A DNA stretch of 57,481 nucleotides from Clostridia bacterium (GTDB taxonomy: Bacteria > Bacillota > Clostridia > Oscillospirales > CAG-272): assembly GCA_017456145.1 (NCBI GenBank), contig JAFTJZ010000008.1, positions 1 through 57,481 of the forward strand, written 5' to 3'. The notes beneath the pieces are model-generated. The model was not told the DNA's origin, did not search any database, and was given only the letters and a program-made list of their open reading frames with translations. This document shows positions 25,258 through 33,522 of the stretch, in pieces. Position numbers and translations under genes: made by a program. The number at the start of each line of letters is the position of its first letter. Position 1 is the first letter of the stretch.

Positions 25258-26018
25258 CAAATTCCACCGGGGACGGGAATGTCGCCCGCCGTTGCCTCTT
25301 CAACGATCAGCGTGTCCACGACCACCGCCGTCCACAGATAGCTGCCAATGTCCTCGGGGTCAGCACCCTCGTCGGGCGTGAAGACCAAGCCGACCACCGT
25401 TTGCTCATCTTTTTGCGTCTGCGGATTCCAGTAGCTGTATACGTTAAAATATTCGATATACTTGCCCTCTTGCTGCTCGGTGTGCGACCGTGACCAGCTG
25501 TTGACCGACATGACGTCATAGGTCGGCACGGCGGAGATGCAGCCGTTCTCCGAGCAGTAGTTGACGAGGAAATCGTACAGTGCATCGGTGTCGTGGAGCA
25601 AATGACGGTACTGCTCAAATTCGGGCAGATAGACCGTGGGGATGGCAGGCTCGCCGTCGGTGATCACGATATCATCATCGTTCTCGGGAAGAGCAATGGC
25701 GCCGTCCGTGGTGACCATGGAATCGGGATCGGGGGCGAGCTCACCTTCCGTAGTGCGGAAGGTGTCGCACGCCGTGGCGCTCAAGCTGGTCGCGGTGATC
25801 GCTGCGGCAAGCCCCGCGACGGTGACCGCCTTGCCGAGCCTGGCTCTTTTTTCCAGCTCTTTTTCCAGATACCGCACCTCTGCCTCGCACTTGGGGCAGG
25901 TGCCCGCACAGTCGCCCTTGTGTTGGCACTCGGAGGTGACGTAGAAAATATCGTTCTCCGCTGCGATCTGCGCACGAATTTCTTTCAGAATTTTGCAGGT
26001 TTTCTTTCCTTTATACAT
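25257..26018 (-). CDS. Cys-module membrane protein A
   Basis: A 253-residue protein of unknown function. Residues 1-60 form a charged cytoplasmic-type module with Cys 8 and the set C31-x5-C37-x3-C41-x2-C44; the last three have the CxxxCxxC spacing of a radical SAM cluster site. A hydrophobic stretch (about 62-82) ends at ATAC (Cys 84), which resembles a weak lipobox. The remainder is acidic and probably outside the cell, with no family I recognise. The first 80 or so residues are almost identical to protein B upstream while the C-terminal parts are unrelated. AGGAG precedes the ATG. It overlaps the radical SAM gene by one base. Confidence 0.7.
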   Translation of the reverse strand: MYKGKKTCKILKEIRAQIAAENDIFYVTSECQHKGDCAGTCPKCEAEVRYLEKELEKRARLGKAVTVAGLAAAITATSLSATACDTFRTTEGELAPDPDSMVTTDGAIALPENDDDIVITDGEPAIPTVYLPEFEQYRHLLHDTDALYDFLVNYCSENGCISAVPTYDVMSVNSWSRSHTEQQEGKYIEYFNVYSYWNPQTQKDEQTVVGLVFTPDEGADPEDIGSYLWTAVVVDTLIVEEATAGDIPVPGGI

Positions 26019-26050
26019 GATGGGACTCCTTTCGCGGATTTGGGAGATGA

Positions 26051-26989
26051 TTACGGTGTATCCGTGACGACGGCTGCCGTCAGCGTATTGTTTTCGGTAT
26101 AGGTGAGGGCGAGATAACGGGGGCGGGTCAGCTCTTCGCGGACATAATATCCGTCCTTGTCGAAATGATACCCGGTTTCTATGGCGTAATAGTCGGTCTC
26201 CCCGCGGGTGTGGGTATAATATTCGTTCCAGTAAGCGCGTACGAATTTGCGGACAGATTCATCGGGGTGCTTGTGGTTTTGGAGGAAGGTCTGCATAGCG
26301 GCAAGCAGCTCCTTCTTTGTGGAAAATTCCTGCGCGTTCTCGGGGGTGTAGATGGTCGGCACATATGCCATATCTCCGTCAAGGACGTATTCGTATTTTT
26401 CCAACTCGTAGCTTGCCGAGAGCAGTGCGCCGACAGAGGAGAAGGTCAGGTGCAGGTACTCGCGCTGCTCTTTGTAGGTTTCCTCATCCAGATGATAAGC
26501 GATCTGATAAGTGTCCGTGATGGTATCCTCTGAGGTAGAGGCGGATTGGAACGCATCGTCCCAGTGCAGCAGAAAAACGTAGCGCTCCTCCTCCTCAAGG
26601 CAGTGCGCCTCTGCTAGTGCGGTTTTCAATGCAGTGTAGATGGCGCGGTCGGATTGCTTGACAAAATCCGATGGGGTGAAGGACCATTCCACAGTGAGAA
26701 ATTCCTCGGTGCGCTCGGTGATGGGGATCTGCGGCTGGCAGGATGTGCCAAACAAGGTGGTCGCCGTGATGGTCGCCGCCAAGCCTGCGACGGTGACCGC
26801 CTTGCCGAGCTTGGCTCTTTTTTCCAGCTCTTTTTCCAGATACCGCACCTCTGCCTCGCACTTGGGGCAGGTGCCCGCACAGTCGCCCTTGTGCTGGCAC
26901 TCGGAGGTGACGTAGAAAATATCGTTCTCCGCTGCGATCTGTGCACGAATTTCTTTCAGAATTTTACAGGTTCTCTTGCCTTTGTACAT
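26051..26989 (-). CDS. Cys-module membrane protein B
   Basis: A 312-residue protein, first gene of the three-gene operon; start ATG 26989 with GGAG upstream (a longer frame from 27049 lacks support). Its first 76 or so residues match protein A at nearly every position, including the C31, C37, C41, C44 set and the hydrophobic segment, here ending in GTSC. The DNA is also nearly identical there, pointing to recent duplication or gene conversion. The remaining 230 residues are unrelated to protein A: polar, Tyr/Glu-rich, with no family I recognise. The spacing to protein A is 32 bases. Confidence 0.7.
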   Translation of the reverse strand: MYKGKRTCKILKEIRAQIAAENDIFYVTSECQHKGDCAGTCPKCEAEVRYLEKELEKRAKLGKAVTVAGLAATITATTLFGTSCQPQIPITERTEEFLTVEWSFTPSDFVKQSDRAIYTALKTALAEAHCLEEEERYVFLLHWDDAFQSASTSEDTITDTYQIAYHLDEETYKEQREYLHLTFSSVGALLSASYELEKYEYVLDGDMAYVPTIYTPENAQEFSTKKELLAAMQTFLQNHKHPDESVRKFVRAYWNEYYTHTRGETDYYAIETGYHFDKDGYYVREELTRPRYLALTYTENNTLTAAVVTDTP

Positions 26990-27030
26990 GAGGGGCTCCT
27001 TTCGTGTGAGAGTTGCGTTATACCTTTCTT

Positions 27031-27265
27031 GTGGGGGAGGGACCCCCACATAGATTTTTGAGCTGCTCGGACAGAACAGAAACGCTTAGAATTTTGCGAA
27101 TGATTTTTTGAAAGGTTTTGAAGGTTCCAAGGGACGATGTTTGGCGTTTTCGGGCAAGCCCGAAACGGCGGTGTTAAGCCGCCGAGACAAACTCGTTGAC
27201 CGCTTGCGGTCAGACTTTTCTCCAAAAGTTTCCTTGGCGGGTACAGGGCAGAGCCCTGCCCGTCG
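27031..27265 (+). repeat. Repeat cluster with three-hairpin module R3, copy 2
   Basis: Contains a GTGGGGG/CCCCCAC-type block (27031-27051) and an AGAACAGAAACGC segment also seen at 55000. The R3 module lies at 27136-27212: GATGTTTG, hairpin TTTCGGGC/GCCCGAAA, hairpin CGGCGG/CCGCCG, CAAACTCG, hairpin TGACCGC/GCGGTCA. The module sits inside the loop of a CCAAGG(A)/CCTTGG stem (27127/27230). This fills the 26990-27349 gap; no gene is supported. Confidence 0.75.
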
Positions 27266-27349
27266 GAGACATACATATCCCCTTCTCACCTATATAGACG
27301 CAAAGAGGATGCAAAATGTTGCGTAAAAATTGTAAACAATTTGTGAACT

Positions 27350-28588
27350 TTAGGCTTGGGGGTTGGGCAGAGGCACAACATCCACGCTCTTGCGGGTCAT
27401 CCATTTCCCGTTGGTGAAATCGGGAATGATCTGGGGGGCGCCGCCTTGTGCGATGGAGCGCTCGGAGAGGACGGTGACGCTCATCCATGCGACGGCGTCG
27501 TAAACGTCAATGGGCATATCGCGCTCGCCCCGCAGCGCGGAGAAAAATTCACGAAATTCGAGAAAATCCATGCCGCCGTGTCCCAGGCGCAGCTGCTCGT
27601 CCGTGATATTTTTCCAGATGTCGGGGAGGTAATCGGTATAATTTTCGGCGCTCCCGTGGGTTGGGATGTGGGTGTTGCAATCGCCCTCCAGCATGACCAT
27701 GTTGCCCTCCTGCATGGCAAGACCCTTCGTGCCGCGCACGGTGAACTCGCGGGAGTAGTATTTCGGCAGCGTGGTGTCCAGCGTCAGCGTAATGGTCTCG
27801 CCGTTTGCGCAGGTGATGATGGTGTTGACAATATCGCCTTGGGCAAATTTGGCACCCGAGAGAGAGGGATCGGGATTTTTATCTGTGAGGGAGAAGGCGG
27901 TCAGCCCTGCCGCCTTGGAGGCAACCGAGACCAGCGATACCATGCGGTTGCCGCGGTTGATGTCAAGCAGGCGGGCGATGGGACCGAGCTCGTGCGTGGG
28001 GTAGTTTTCACCGTTGCGACGCAGGTAATTATCAATTCTGTAGTGACGGTTGACGTAGCCGCCGAGAATCTCGTCCCGCAGATCGTGGCTGTATGCGCCG
28101 TGGCAGTGGACCACCTCGCCAAAGCGTCCCGCACGATGCAGCGCCGTCGCCAAAAGCTCGAAACGATCAAAGCAGCAGTTCTCCATGAACATCATCGGTG
28201 TGCCCGTCTCCTCAACGGCGCGCACCAACGCGTAACATTCTTCCAAATCGTATGCGCCGCCGACCTCCATGGCTGCCGCCTTGCCGGCGTACAGTGTCTC
28301 GATGGTCATGCGGATGTGGTCGTCCCATGGCGTAGCGATCACCACGGCATCGATCTCGTCCATGGCAAGCACCTCGCGATAATTCTGTGTGCCGTAGGGC
28401 CTGTTGCCGCGGAGCGATTCTATTTTGTCCTGTGCCCGCGTGACGCGATCCTCATACTGATCACAGACGGCGGCGATTGTGACGTCGTCAAAGGCGGACA
28501 GTGTGTCCAGCAGCATCCGACCGCGCGCACCGCAGCCGACCATGGCGACGGAAATTGTTTTTTTCTGAATGGGAAATGTGGAGCTCAT
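27350..28588 (-). CDS. GH109-like Gfo/Idh/MocA family enzyme
   Basis: A 412-residue NAD(P)-dependent enzyme. The Rossmann start VAMVGCGARGRMLLD gives the dinucleotide site; EVGGAYDLEECYALV, FMENCCFDRFELL, GAYSHDLRDEI and NYPTHELGPIARLLDINRGN match the pattern of GH109 alpha-N-acetylgalactosaminidases, which cleave by an NAD-dependent redox mechanism. It may act on N-acetylgalactosaminides such as mucin or blood-group glycans, or be a related oxidoreductase. No signal peptide, so cytoplasmic. Start at 28588 follows AAAAGGAG; the upstream ATGs overlap the promoter or leader. It diverges from a GH78 rhamnosidase. Confidence 0.85.
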   Translation of the reverse strand: MSSTFPIQKKTISVAMVGCGARGRMLLDTLSAFDDVTIAAVCDQYEDRVTRAQDKIESLRGNRPYGTQNYREVLAMDEIDAVVIATPWDDHIRMTIETLYAGKAAAMEVGGAYDLEECYALVRAVEETGTPMMFMENCCFDRFELLATALHRAGRFGEVVHCHGAYSHDLRDEILGGYVNRHYRIDNYLRRNGENYPTHELGPIARLLDINRGNRMVSLVSVASKAAGLTAFSLTDKNPDPSLSGAKFAQGDIVNTIITCANGETITLTLDTTLPKYYSREFTVRGTKGLAMQEGNMVMLEGDCNTHIPTHGSAENYTDYLPDIWKNITDEQLRLGHGGMDFLEFREFFSALRGERDMPIDVYDAVAWMSVTVLSERSIAQGGAPQIIPDFTNGKWMTRKSVDVVPLPNPQA

Positions 28589-28634
28589 GTTGTTTTCTCC
28601 TTTTATTACAGCCGATAACGGGCTTTTTTTCATG

Positions 28635-28663
28635 ATTATATCATACGATGACATCGGTGTCAA
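28635..28663 (-). promoter_or_regulatory. Promoter of the GH109-like gene
   Basis: On the minus strand TTGACA, 17-base spacer, TATAAT. The spacer contains ATGACATCGT-type symmetry, and the divergent GH78 promoter lies about 40 bases away, so a single regulator could cover both. Confidence 0.88.
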
Positions 28664-28703
28664 CCATGACGACCGGAAAACTTGAAAAATATGCAGATTT
28701 CTC

Positions 28704-28732
28704 TTGATTTTTCAGCGATTTTATGGTATAGT
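28704..28732 (+). promoter_or_regulatory. Promoter of the GH78 gene
   Basis: TTGATT, 17-base spacer, TATAGT. Confidence 0.75.
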
Positions 28733-28770
28733 ATAAAAAATCCACTGCCATGAGCGAAAGGATATCACAT

Positions 28771-30996
28771 ATGAGAAAACAGTTTATTTCTGCAGACCAA
28801 AAGCTCTGCGATGCTAAAAATCACGCTCCCGCTCCCGCGTTGCGTCGGTCATTTGTACTGGACTTCGTCCCCACCGCAGCCAAGCTGGAGATCTGCGGCC
28901 TTGGCTTTTACGCGCTGTTCGTTAACGGACGGGAGATCACCAAGGGACCCTTGGCACCTTACATCAGCAACCTTGACCACTACTGCTATACCGACACCTA
29001 CGACGTAGCACCGTATCTGACCCGCGGCGAGAATGTCATCGGTGTGCTGCTGGGCAACGGCTTTCTCAATCCCTTTGGCGGCTTTGTCTGGGATTTTGAC
29101 CGCGTGCCGTGGCGCGACGTGCCAAAGCTCGCATTGGAGCTGACGGTCACGGGCGGGGGCGGCGAGAGCCGCACCATTGTGGCTGATCCTTATTTTCGCA
29201 CACATCCCTCTCCCATTCTTTACGACGAATATCGCTTTGGCGAGCATTATGATGCCCGCATGGCGCAGCTGCTCGGCGATTGGACCTCACCGGGATATGA
29301 TGATCACACCTGGGTCGCAGCCATTCCCGCGGCAGCACCGCGCGGACAGCTGCGTTCGTGTACTTGCGAGCCGATTGCCGTCAGTCAGGTCGTCAAGCCC
29401 GTCTCGATCACCAAGCAGGAGGGCGGCTATCTTTACGACTTCGGCATCAACACCGCCGGTGTGACCGCGCTGCATCTGATCGGCGCAAGCGCAGGGCAGG
29501 AAATTCGCGTCACCCACGGCGAGGTGCTCCGGGAGGGCAGGTTGTCCTGCTATAACCTCAAGTTCGGCGGTCGTCCCGAATTTGAGGAGGGCTATAAAAT
29601 TCTCAATTATACCAACGTCTATACCGCGCACGGGCAGGGAGGGGCAGAGGACTATACGCCCCGTTTTGTCTATCACGGATTCCGTTATGCCTTTGTGGAG
29701 GGCTTGACCGATGAGCAAGCTACGCCTGACGCGCTGACCATGCTGGAGATGCACTCCGATCTGAAATGGATCGGGGATTTCTCCTGCTCCGATGAGACGG
29801 TCAACACGCTGTACACCATGGCGCGCCGATCTGACCTTGCCAATTTCTATTATATCATCACCGATTGTCCCCACCGCGAGAAGAACGGCTGGACGGGAGA
29901 CGCCTCGATGTCCTCCGACCACATGGTCCTGATGTACGACGTGGAGAAGAGCTGGCGGCAATGGTTGGACAACATCCGCGCTGCGCAATCTCCTGCAGGA
30001 GGACTTCCGGGAATCGTGCCGACGCACGATTGGGGCTACAATGACGGCGGCGGTTACGGTCCGGCATGGGATAGCGTGCTGTTCAATCTGCCGTATATGC
30101 TCTATCGTTATCGCGGCAATACCGATGTGATCCGCGAGAACGCTCACGCTATGTTGCGCTATCTGGAGTTTGCTATGACGCGCCGCCGCGAGGACGGAAC
30201 GGTTGCCTACGGCCTTGGCGACTGGCTGCCCGTCGGTTGTGCCAACGGCTATATCGCGCCGCTGTACGTGACCTGCACCATCACGCTGATGGATATGGCG
30301 AATAAGGCAGTCGAGATGTTCCGCGCCATTGGGCAGGTACATTCCGCGGCGTATGCCAAGGGCATTGCCGACGAGCTGCGTGAAACGATTCGCCGCGTGG
30401 CGTTGGATAAAAACACCATGACGCTGGAGCACAACGGCAGTCAGACACCGCAGGCGATGGGGCTTTATTACGGCGTCTTTGAGCCGGAGGAGCAGGGAGC
30501 TGCGTTTGCACGGCTTGTGGAGATGATCCATGCCAAGGGCGACAACTTTGACTGCGGACTTCTCGGCTTGCATTGCCTGTTCCGCGTTTTGAGCGCGCAC
30601 GGTGAGAGCGAGCTGGCATATCATCTGATCACCAAGAAGGACTTCCCCTCCTACGCGCATTGGATCGAAACGGGAGAGACCAGCTTGGCGGAGATGTTTA
30701 TGGAGAATTTCCTTGATCGTTCCTCGCATAACCATCACATGTACGGCGACATTGCCGCCTGGTTTACCATGACGCTAGCAGGACTTCGCCCGGACAGCGA
30801 AAATACCGTGCAGATTATGCCTCATCCTGTCGGCAACTTGACATGGGCGCAGGCGCATTATGATCTGCCCGCCGGTCGCGTCAGCGTCCGCTGGGAGCGA
30901 GATAACGCCCAAGCCAAAACCATCCGCCTGAACTATACCGTTCCCGATGGCATCACCGCCGTCGTGCATCTGTCCGAAGGGTTTGAGATGGCGTGA
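28771..30996 (+). CDS. Alpha-L-rhamnosidase, GH78
   Basis: A 741-residue cytoplasmic glycosidase removing terminal alpha-L-rhamnose. The N-terminal beta domains carry LFVNGREITKGPLAPYISN and YTDTYDVAPYLTRGENVIGVLLGNGF, hallmarks of the family, then GYLYDFGINTAGVTAL. The (alpha/alpha)6 catalytic domain has TDCPHREKNGWTGDASMSS (about 375-393), corresponding to the DCPxRxExxGWxGD motif with the general acid region, and DWGYNDGGGYGPAWDS. The C-terminus ends in a small beta domain. There is no signal peptide, so imported oligosaccharides are the likely substrate. AAAGGA lies 8 bases before ATG 28771, which is preferred over ATG 28750. Confidence 0.92.
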   Translation: MRKQFISADQKLCDAKNHAPAPALRRSFVLDFVPTAAKLEICGLGFYALFVNGREITKGPLAPYISNLDHYCYTDTYDVAPYLTRGENVIGVLLGNGFLNPFGGFVWDFDRVPWRDVPKLALELTVTGGGGESRTIVADPYFRTHPSPILYDEYRFGEHYDARMAQLLGDWTSPGYDDHTWVAAIPAAAPRGQLRSCTCEPIAVSQVVKPVSITKQEGGYLYDFGINTAGVTALHLIGASAGQEIRVTHGEVLREGRLSCYNLKFGGRPEFEEGYKILNYTNVYTAHGQGGAEDYTPRFVYHGFRYAFVEGLTDEQATPDALTMLEMHSDLKWIGDFSCSDETVNTLYTMARRSDLANFYYIITDCPHREKNGWTGDASMSSDHMVLMYDVEKSWRQWLDNIRAAQSPAGGLPGIVPTHDWGYNDGGGYGPAWDSVLFNLPYMLYRYRGNTDVIRENAHAMLRYLEFAMTRRREDGTVAYGLGDWLPVGCANGYIAPLYVTCTITLMDMANKAVEMFRAIGQVHSAAYAKGIADELRETIRRVALDKNTMTLEHNGSQTPQAMGLYYGVFEPEEQGAAFARLVEMIHAKGDNFDCGLLGLHCLFRVLSAHGESELAYHLITKKDFPSYAHWIETGETSLAEMFMENFLDRSSHNHHMYGDIAAWFTMTLAGLRPDSENTVQIMPHPVGNLTWAQAHYDLPAGRVSVRWERDNAQAKTIRLNYTVPDGITAVVHLSEGFEMA

Positions 30997-31016
30997 GGGG
31001 TTGAGAACATTTTTGC

Positions 31017-31165
31017 CTCCGGCGGCTTAAGAACCTTTTTGGAAAAAAGGTTCTTAAGAATCTCCAAAAACTTTTGGAAAAATTACCGGCAAAACTTTTA
31101 ACGGTTCTGTTCTAACCAAACGGATAACATCGTCCTTTTGGGGCCCCTACCCCAAAAGACAGGCG
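31017..31165. repeat. R2 hairpin and GGGGCCCCTACCCC block
   Basis: CTTAAGAACCTTTTT pairs with its complement at 31026-31057 (tail CCAAAAACTTTTGG); then AACGGTTCTGTTCT and TTTTGGGGCCCCTACCCC, the inverse of the block at 24479. Probably ends the GH78 transcript. Confidence 0.72.
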
Positions 31166-31194
31166 AATGTTTACATAACGATAATCCGGGGCAT

Positions 31195-31302
31195 GCCGAG
31201 CGCATTCCGCTGCGCGGAACGGACGAGTTTGTCTTGAGGCCTTGACGGCATCATTTCGCTACTTTGCGCCGCAAAGTGGCGAAATTGACAAACATCGGCG
31301 CC
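31195..31302 (-). repeat. Three-hairpin module R3, inverted copy
   Basis: On the minus strand GATGTTTG (31302), a long hairpin around TTTCGCCACTTTGCG, a second arm pair around GCCGTCAAGGC, CAAACTCG, and a hairpin GTTCCGCG/CGCGGAAT type. Confidence 0.7.
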
Positions 31303-31314
31303 GCCCCTACCGAT

Positions 31315-31560
31315 TTGATTAAATTCCAAATGACCGTTTCCAACCCATCTCGAGGCGGTGCCGAAGAGATGGAGGAATGTTTGAAATCGTCCCCCTCGCG
31401 CGAGCATGAGCGAGCGCAGCAGCAGGGGGATATATAAGGGGGCGAAGTCCCCTTATACGCGTTTTCTTTCGTCTATTTCTTTGTCGCGTGACAAAGAAAT
31501 AGACAATAAGTCAATTATGATTAGAAAAATATGTTCGCACATTCTTAATTCAGCTTGAAT
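31315..31560 (+). repeat. Multi-hairpin dispersed element, copy B
   Basis: Begins at AATGACCGTTTCCAACCC and shares the core CATCTCGAGGCGGTGCCGAA with copies A and C. It contains ATAAGGGGG/CCCCTTAT and GTCTATTTCTTTG/CAAAGAAATAGAC hairpins and ends at TGTTCGCACA (about 31530). Compared with copy A the last hairpin changes TTCACT to TCTATT on one arm and AGTGAA to AATAGA on the other. Confidence 0.78.
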
Positions 31561-31604
31561 ATTCAACAACCTGCGGGAGGGGAGACCCCTCCCCTACAGA
31601 GTTT

Positions 31605-31930
31605 TAGTGAAATTCTAAATGACCGTTTCCAACCCATCTCGAGGCGGTGCCGAAGAGATGGAGGAATGTTTGAAATCGTCCCCCTCGCGCGAGCATGGTG
31701 CGAGCGCAATATACAGTTTGTCTTCCCGGCAGCAGCAAGTTTGCCGCCGCGATGTTTTGTTAAGCAAAACGGCGCGGTGACGGCGTTTAGCCGTCAAGGC
31801 AAACTTTTGCGTTCCGCGCAGCGGAATGCGGTTTTCCTTCGGTTCACTTCTTTGGGGCGTGCCAAAGAAGTGAACATAAATCAAGTATCGTTAGAAAAAT
31901 ATGTTCGCACATTCTTAATTCAGTTTAGAT
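31605..31930 (+). repeat. Multi-hairpin dispersed element, copy C with nested R3-like part
   Basis: Same core as copy B from 31617 to 31690, then an inserted R3-like module between GTTTGTC (31717) and GGCAAAC (about 31803). This is followed by GTTCACTTCTTTGG/CCAAAGAAGTGAAC (about 31843-31874) and the end TGTTCGCACA (31901). Shows that the repeat families are mosaics. Confidence 0.75.
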
Positions 31931-32240
31931 TTTCAACAACCTACGGACCTGCCGAGCTCATTCGCCAAGGCGAATGCCGTCGGTCCCTACAGGTTTGTGG
32001 GAAATCAGAGCAAAGCAGAAGACAGATACACAATCAAGCATTGTTAGAAAGCTATGTTCGCACATTTTTAATTTGTGCAAACCGGCTCTCCTCATCCGTC
32101 ACGGCTTCGCCGTGCCAGATTCGCTTGCGAATCATCTTCTCCGCTGGAGAAGGCTTGCCGTTTCGGCACAGCCGAAACATTTGTTCGCACAATCCCCACG
32201 CAAAAGATGCAATTTTCACCCCCGAAAATTGCATCTTTTT
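31931..32240 (+). repeat. Further hairpin repeats before guaA
   Basis: Includes another TGTTCGCACA near 32056 and a third near 32184. A run of small hairpins follows: CACGGC/GCCGTG, GATTCGC/GCGAATC, TTCTCC/GGAGAA and TTTCGGC/GCCGAAA at 32098-32178. AATTTTC.. pairs around TGCAATTTTC/GAAAATTGCA (32208-32232), giving a terminator-like hairpin ending in TTTTTGAAAAAAA. No gene is supported between 30997 and 32427. Confidence 0.65.
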
Positions 32241-32270
32241 GAAAAAAACGCAGAAATTATAACCACCATC

Positions 32271-32299
32271 TTGAAAAATCCATGACTTTGTGGTAAAAT
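32271..32299 (+). promoter_or_regulatory. Promoter of guaA
   Basis: TTGAAA, 17-base spacer, TAAAAT; leader of about 120 bases with a TGCACG/CGTGCA pairing (around 32321 and 32369). I see no purine riboswitch motif in it. Confidence 0.7.
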
Positions 32300-32427
32300 A
32301 TATAATGAAATAATGTTTCGTGCACGCCCCGCGCTCTATGCTGCATCGCCCCGCGATATTTCAAGGACCGTGCAACCTCCCCACGCTGTGCGCCGCAGAG
32401 GAAAATTAAAATTCAGGAGGAAAACCT

Positions 32428-33429
32428 ATGAATCCCAACGTAAGACCCGAAACCATGGCTCGTATCACCACCCCCGCGCTGGCGAATGCCTTTATCGAAG
32501 AGCAGATCGCCGCTGTTCGCGCACAGGTGGGCGATAAAAAAGTGCTGCTGGCACTCTCCGGTGGCGTGGACTCCTCGGTCGTCGCCGCACTGCTCATCAA
32601 AGCTATCGGTAAGCAACTCGTCTGCGTCCACGTCAACCACGGCTTGATGCGGAAAAACGAATCCGAAAACGTCGTCGAGGTGTTCCAAAATCAACTGGAT
32701 GCCAATTTGATCTACGTCGATGCTACCGATCGTTTCCTTGATCTGCTTGCCGGTGTCAGCGACCCCGAGCGCAAGAGAAAGATCATTGGCGCTGAGTTCA
32801 TCAACGTCTTTGTCGATGAGGCGCGTAAGCTGGAGGGCATCGAATACCTCGCGCAGGGCACCATCTACCCCGATATTTTAGAGAGCATCAAGCAGGCAGA
32901 GGGTAAAAAGGCGGTCAAATCGCACCATAACGTCGGCGGTTTGCCCGAGGATCTGAAGTTCGAGCTGGTCGAGCCCATCAAGCTGCTTTATAAGGACGAG
33001 GTCCGCGTCGTCGGTGAGGCTCTCGGTCTGCCCCATGCGATGGTCTACCGCCAGCCGTTCCCCGGCCCCGGTCTGGGAGTTCGTTGCCTTGGCGCCATTA
33101 CTCGCGACAGACTTCACGCGCTGCGCGAGGCAGATGCCATTTTGCGTGAGGAATTTGACCTGAACGGACTGGCCGAAAAGGTCTGGCAGTATTTCGTCGT
33201 CAGTCCCGATATCAAGTCGGTCGGTGTCAAGGACGATAGCCGCTATGAGGGCTGGCCCGCTATCATCCGCGCCGTCAATACCAAGGATGCCATGTCTGCC
33301 ACCATCGAGGAGATCCCCTACGCCGTTCTGCATAAGATCACCGCGCGCATCACCAACGAGGTCGAGGGCATCAACAGAGTTCTGTATGACCTCACGCCGA
33401 AACCTACCGGGACAATTGAGTGGGAATAA
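32428..33429 (+). CDS. guaA: GMP synthase ATP-pyrophosphatase subunit (no glutaminase domain)
   Basis: A 333-residue protein matching only the C-terminal two-thirds of bacterial GuaA. The ATP-PPase domain has the P-loop ALSGGVDSSV (about 43-52), VHVNHGLMRKNE and AQGTIYPDILES; the dimerisation domain has RQPFPGPGLGVRC and ends IEWE. It adenylates XMP and aminates it to GMP. The class I amidotransferase domain that supplies ammonia in the usual 510-residue protein is absent and not encoded nearby, as in the split archaeal form, so ammonia must come from free NH4+ or a separate subunit. TCAGGAGG precedes the ATG. A purine permease follows. Confidence 0.93.
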   Translation: MNPNVRPETMARITTPALANAFIEEQIAAVRAQVGDKKVLLALSGGVDSSVVAALLIKAIGKQLVCVHVNHGLMRKNESENVVEVFQNQLDANLIYVDATDRFLDLLAGVSDPERKRKIIGAEFINVFVDEARKLEGIEYLAQGTIYPDILESIKQAEGKKAVKSHHNVGGLPEDLKFELVEPIKLLYKDEVRVVGEALGLPHAMVYRQPFPGPGLGVRCLGAITRDRLHALREADAILREEFDLNGLAEKVWQYFVVSPDIKSVGVKDDSRYEGWPAIIRAVNTKDAMSATIEEIPYAVLHKITARITNEVEGINRVLYDLTPKPTGTIEWE

Positions 33430-33442
33430 TTTAATATGCCTT

Positions 33443-33483
33443 TTAAGTGGCTTGAAGCCATAAGTTTCAAGCCACATTTTCTA
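33443..33483 (+). terminator. Hairpin after guaA
   Basis: GTGGCTTGAA pairs with TTCAAGCCAC, followed by ATTTTCTA. May reduce readthrough into the permease gene. Confidence 0.7.
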
Positions 33484-33522
33484 TACCCGAGTGCGGACGA
33501 AAAAAGTAAAAAGGAGACAAAC

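Noticed and set aside
24628-26989. Classic RiPP cluster
   Set aside because: The possible substrates are 250-312 residues with a membrane helix, no short core peptide, protease or exporter is linked, and the radical SAM enzyme lacks a SPASM or RRE domain. Kept as a maturation-like system only.
31555-32262. 235-codon plus-strand frame in the repeat nest
   Set aside because: Runs through three different repeat elements and their hairpins, no ribosome site, no domain.
32300-32427. Purine riboswitch before guaA
   Set aside because: The leader lacks the conserved three-way junction and loop motifs; only a simple TGCACG/CGTGCA pairing is visible.
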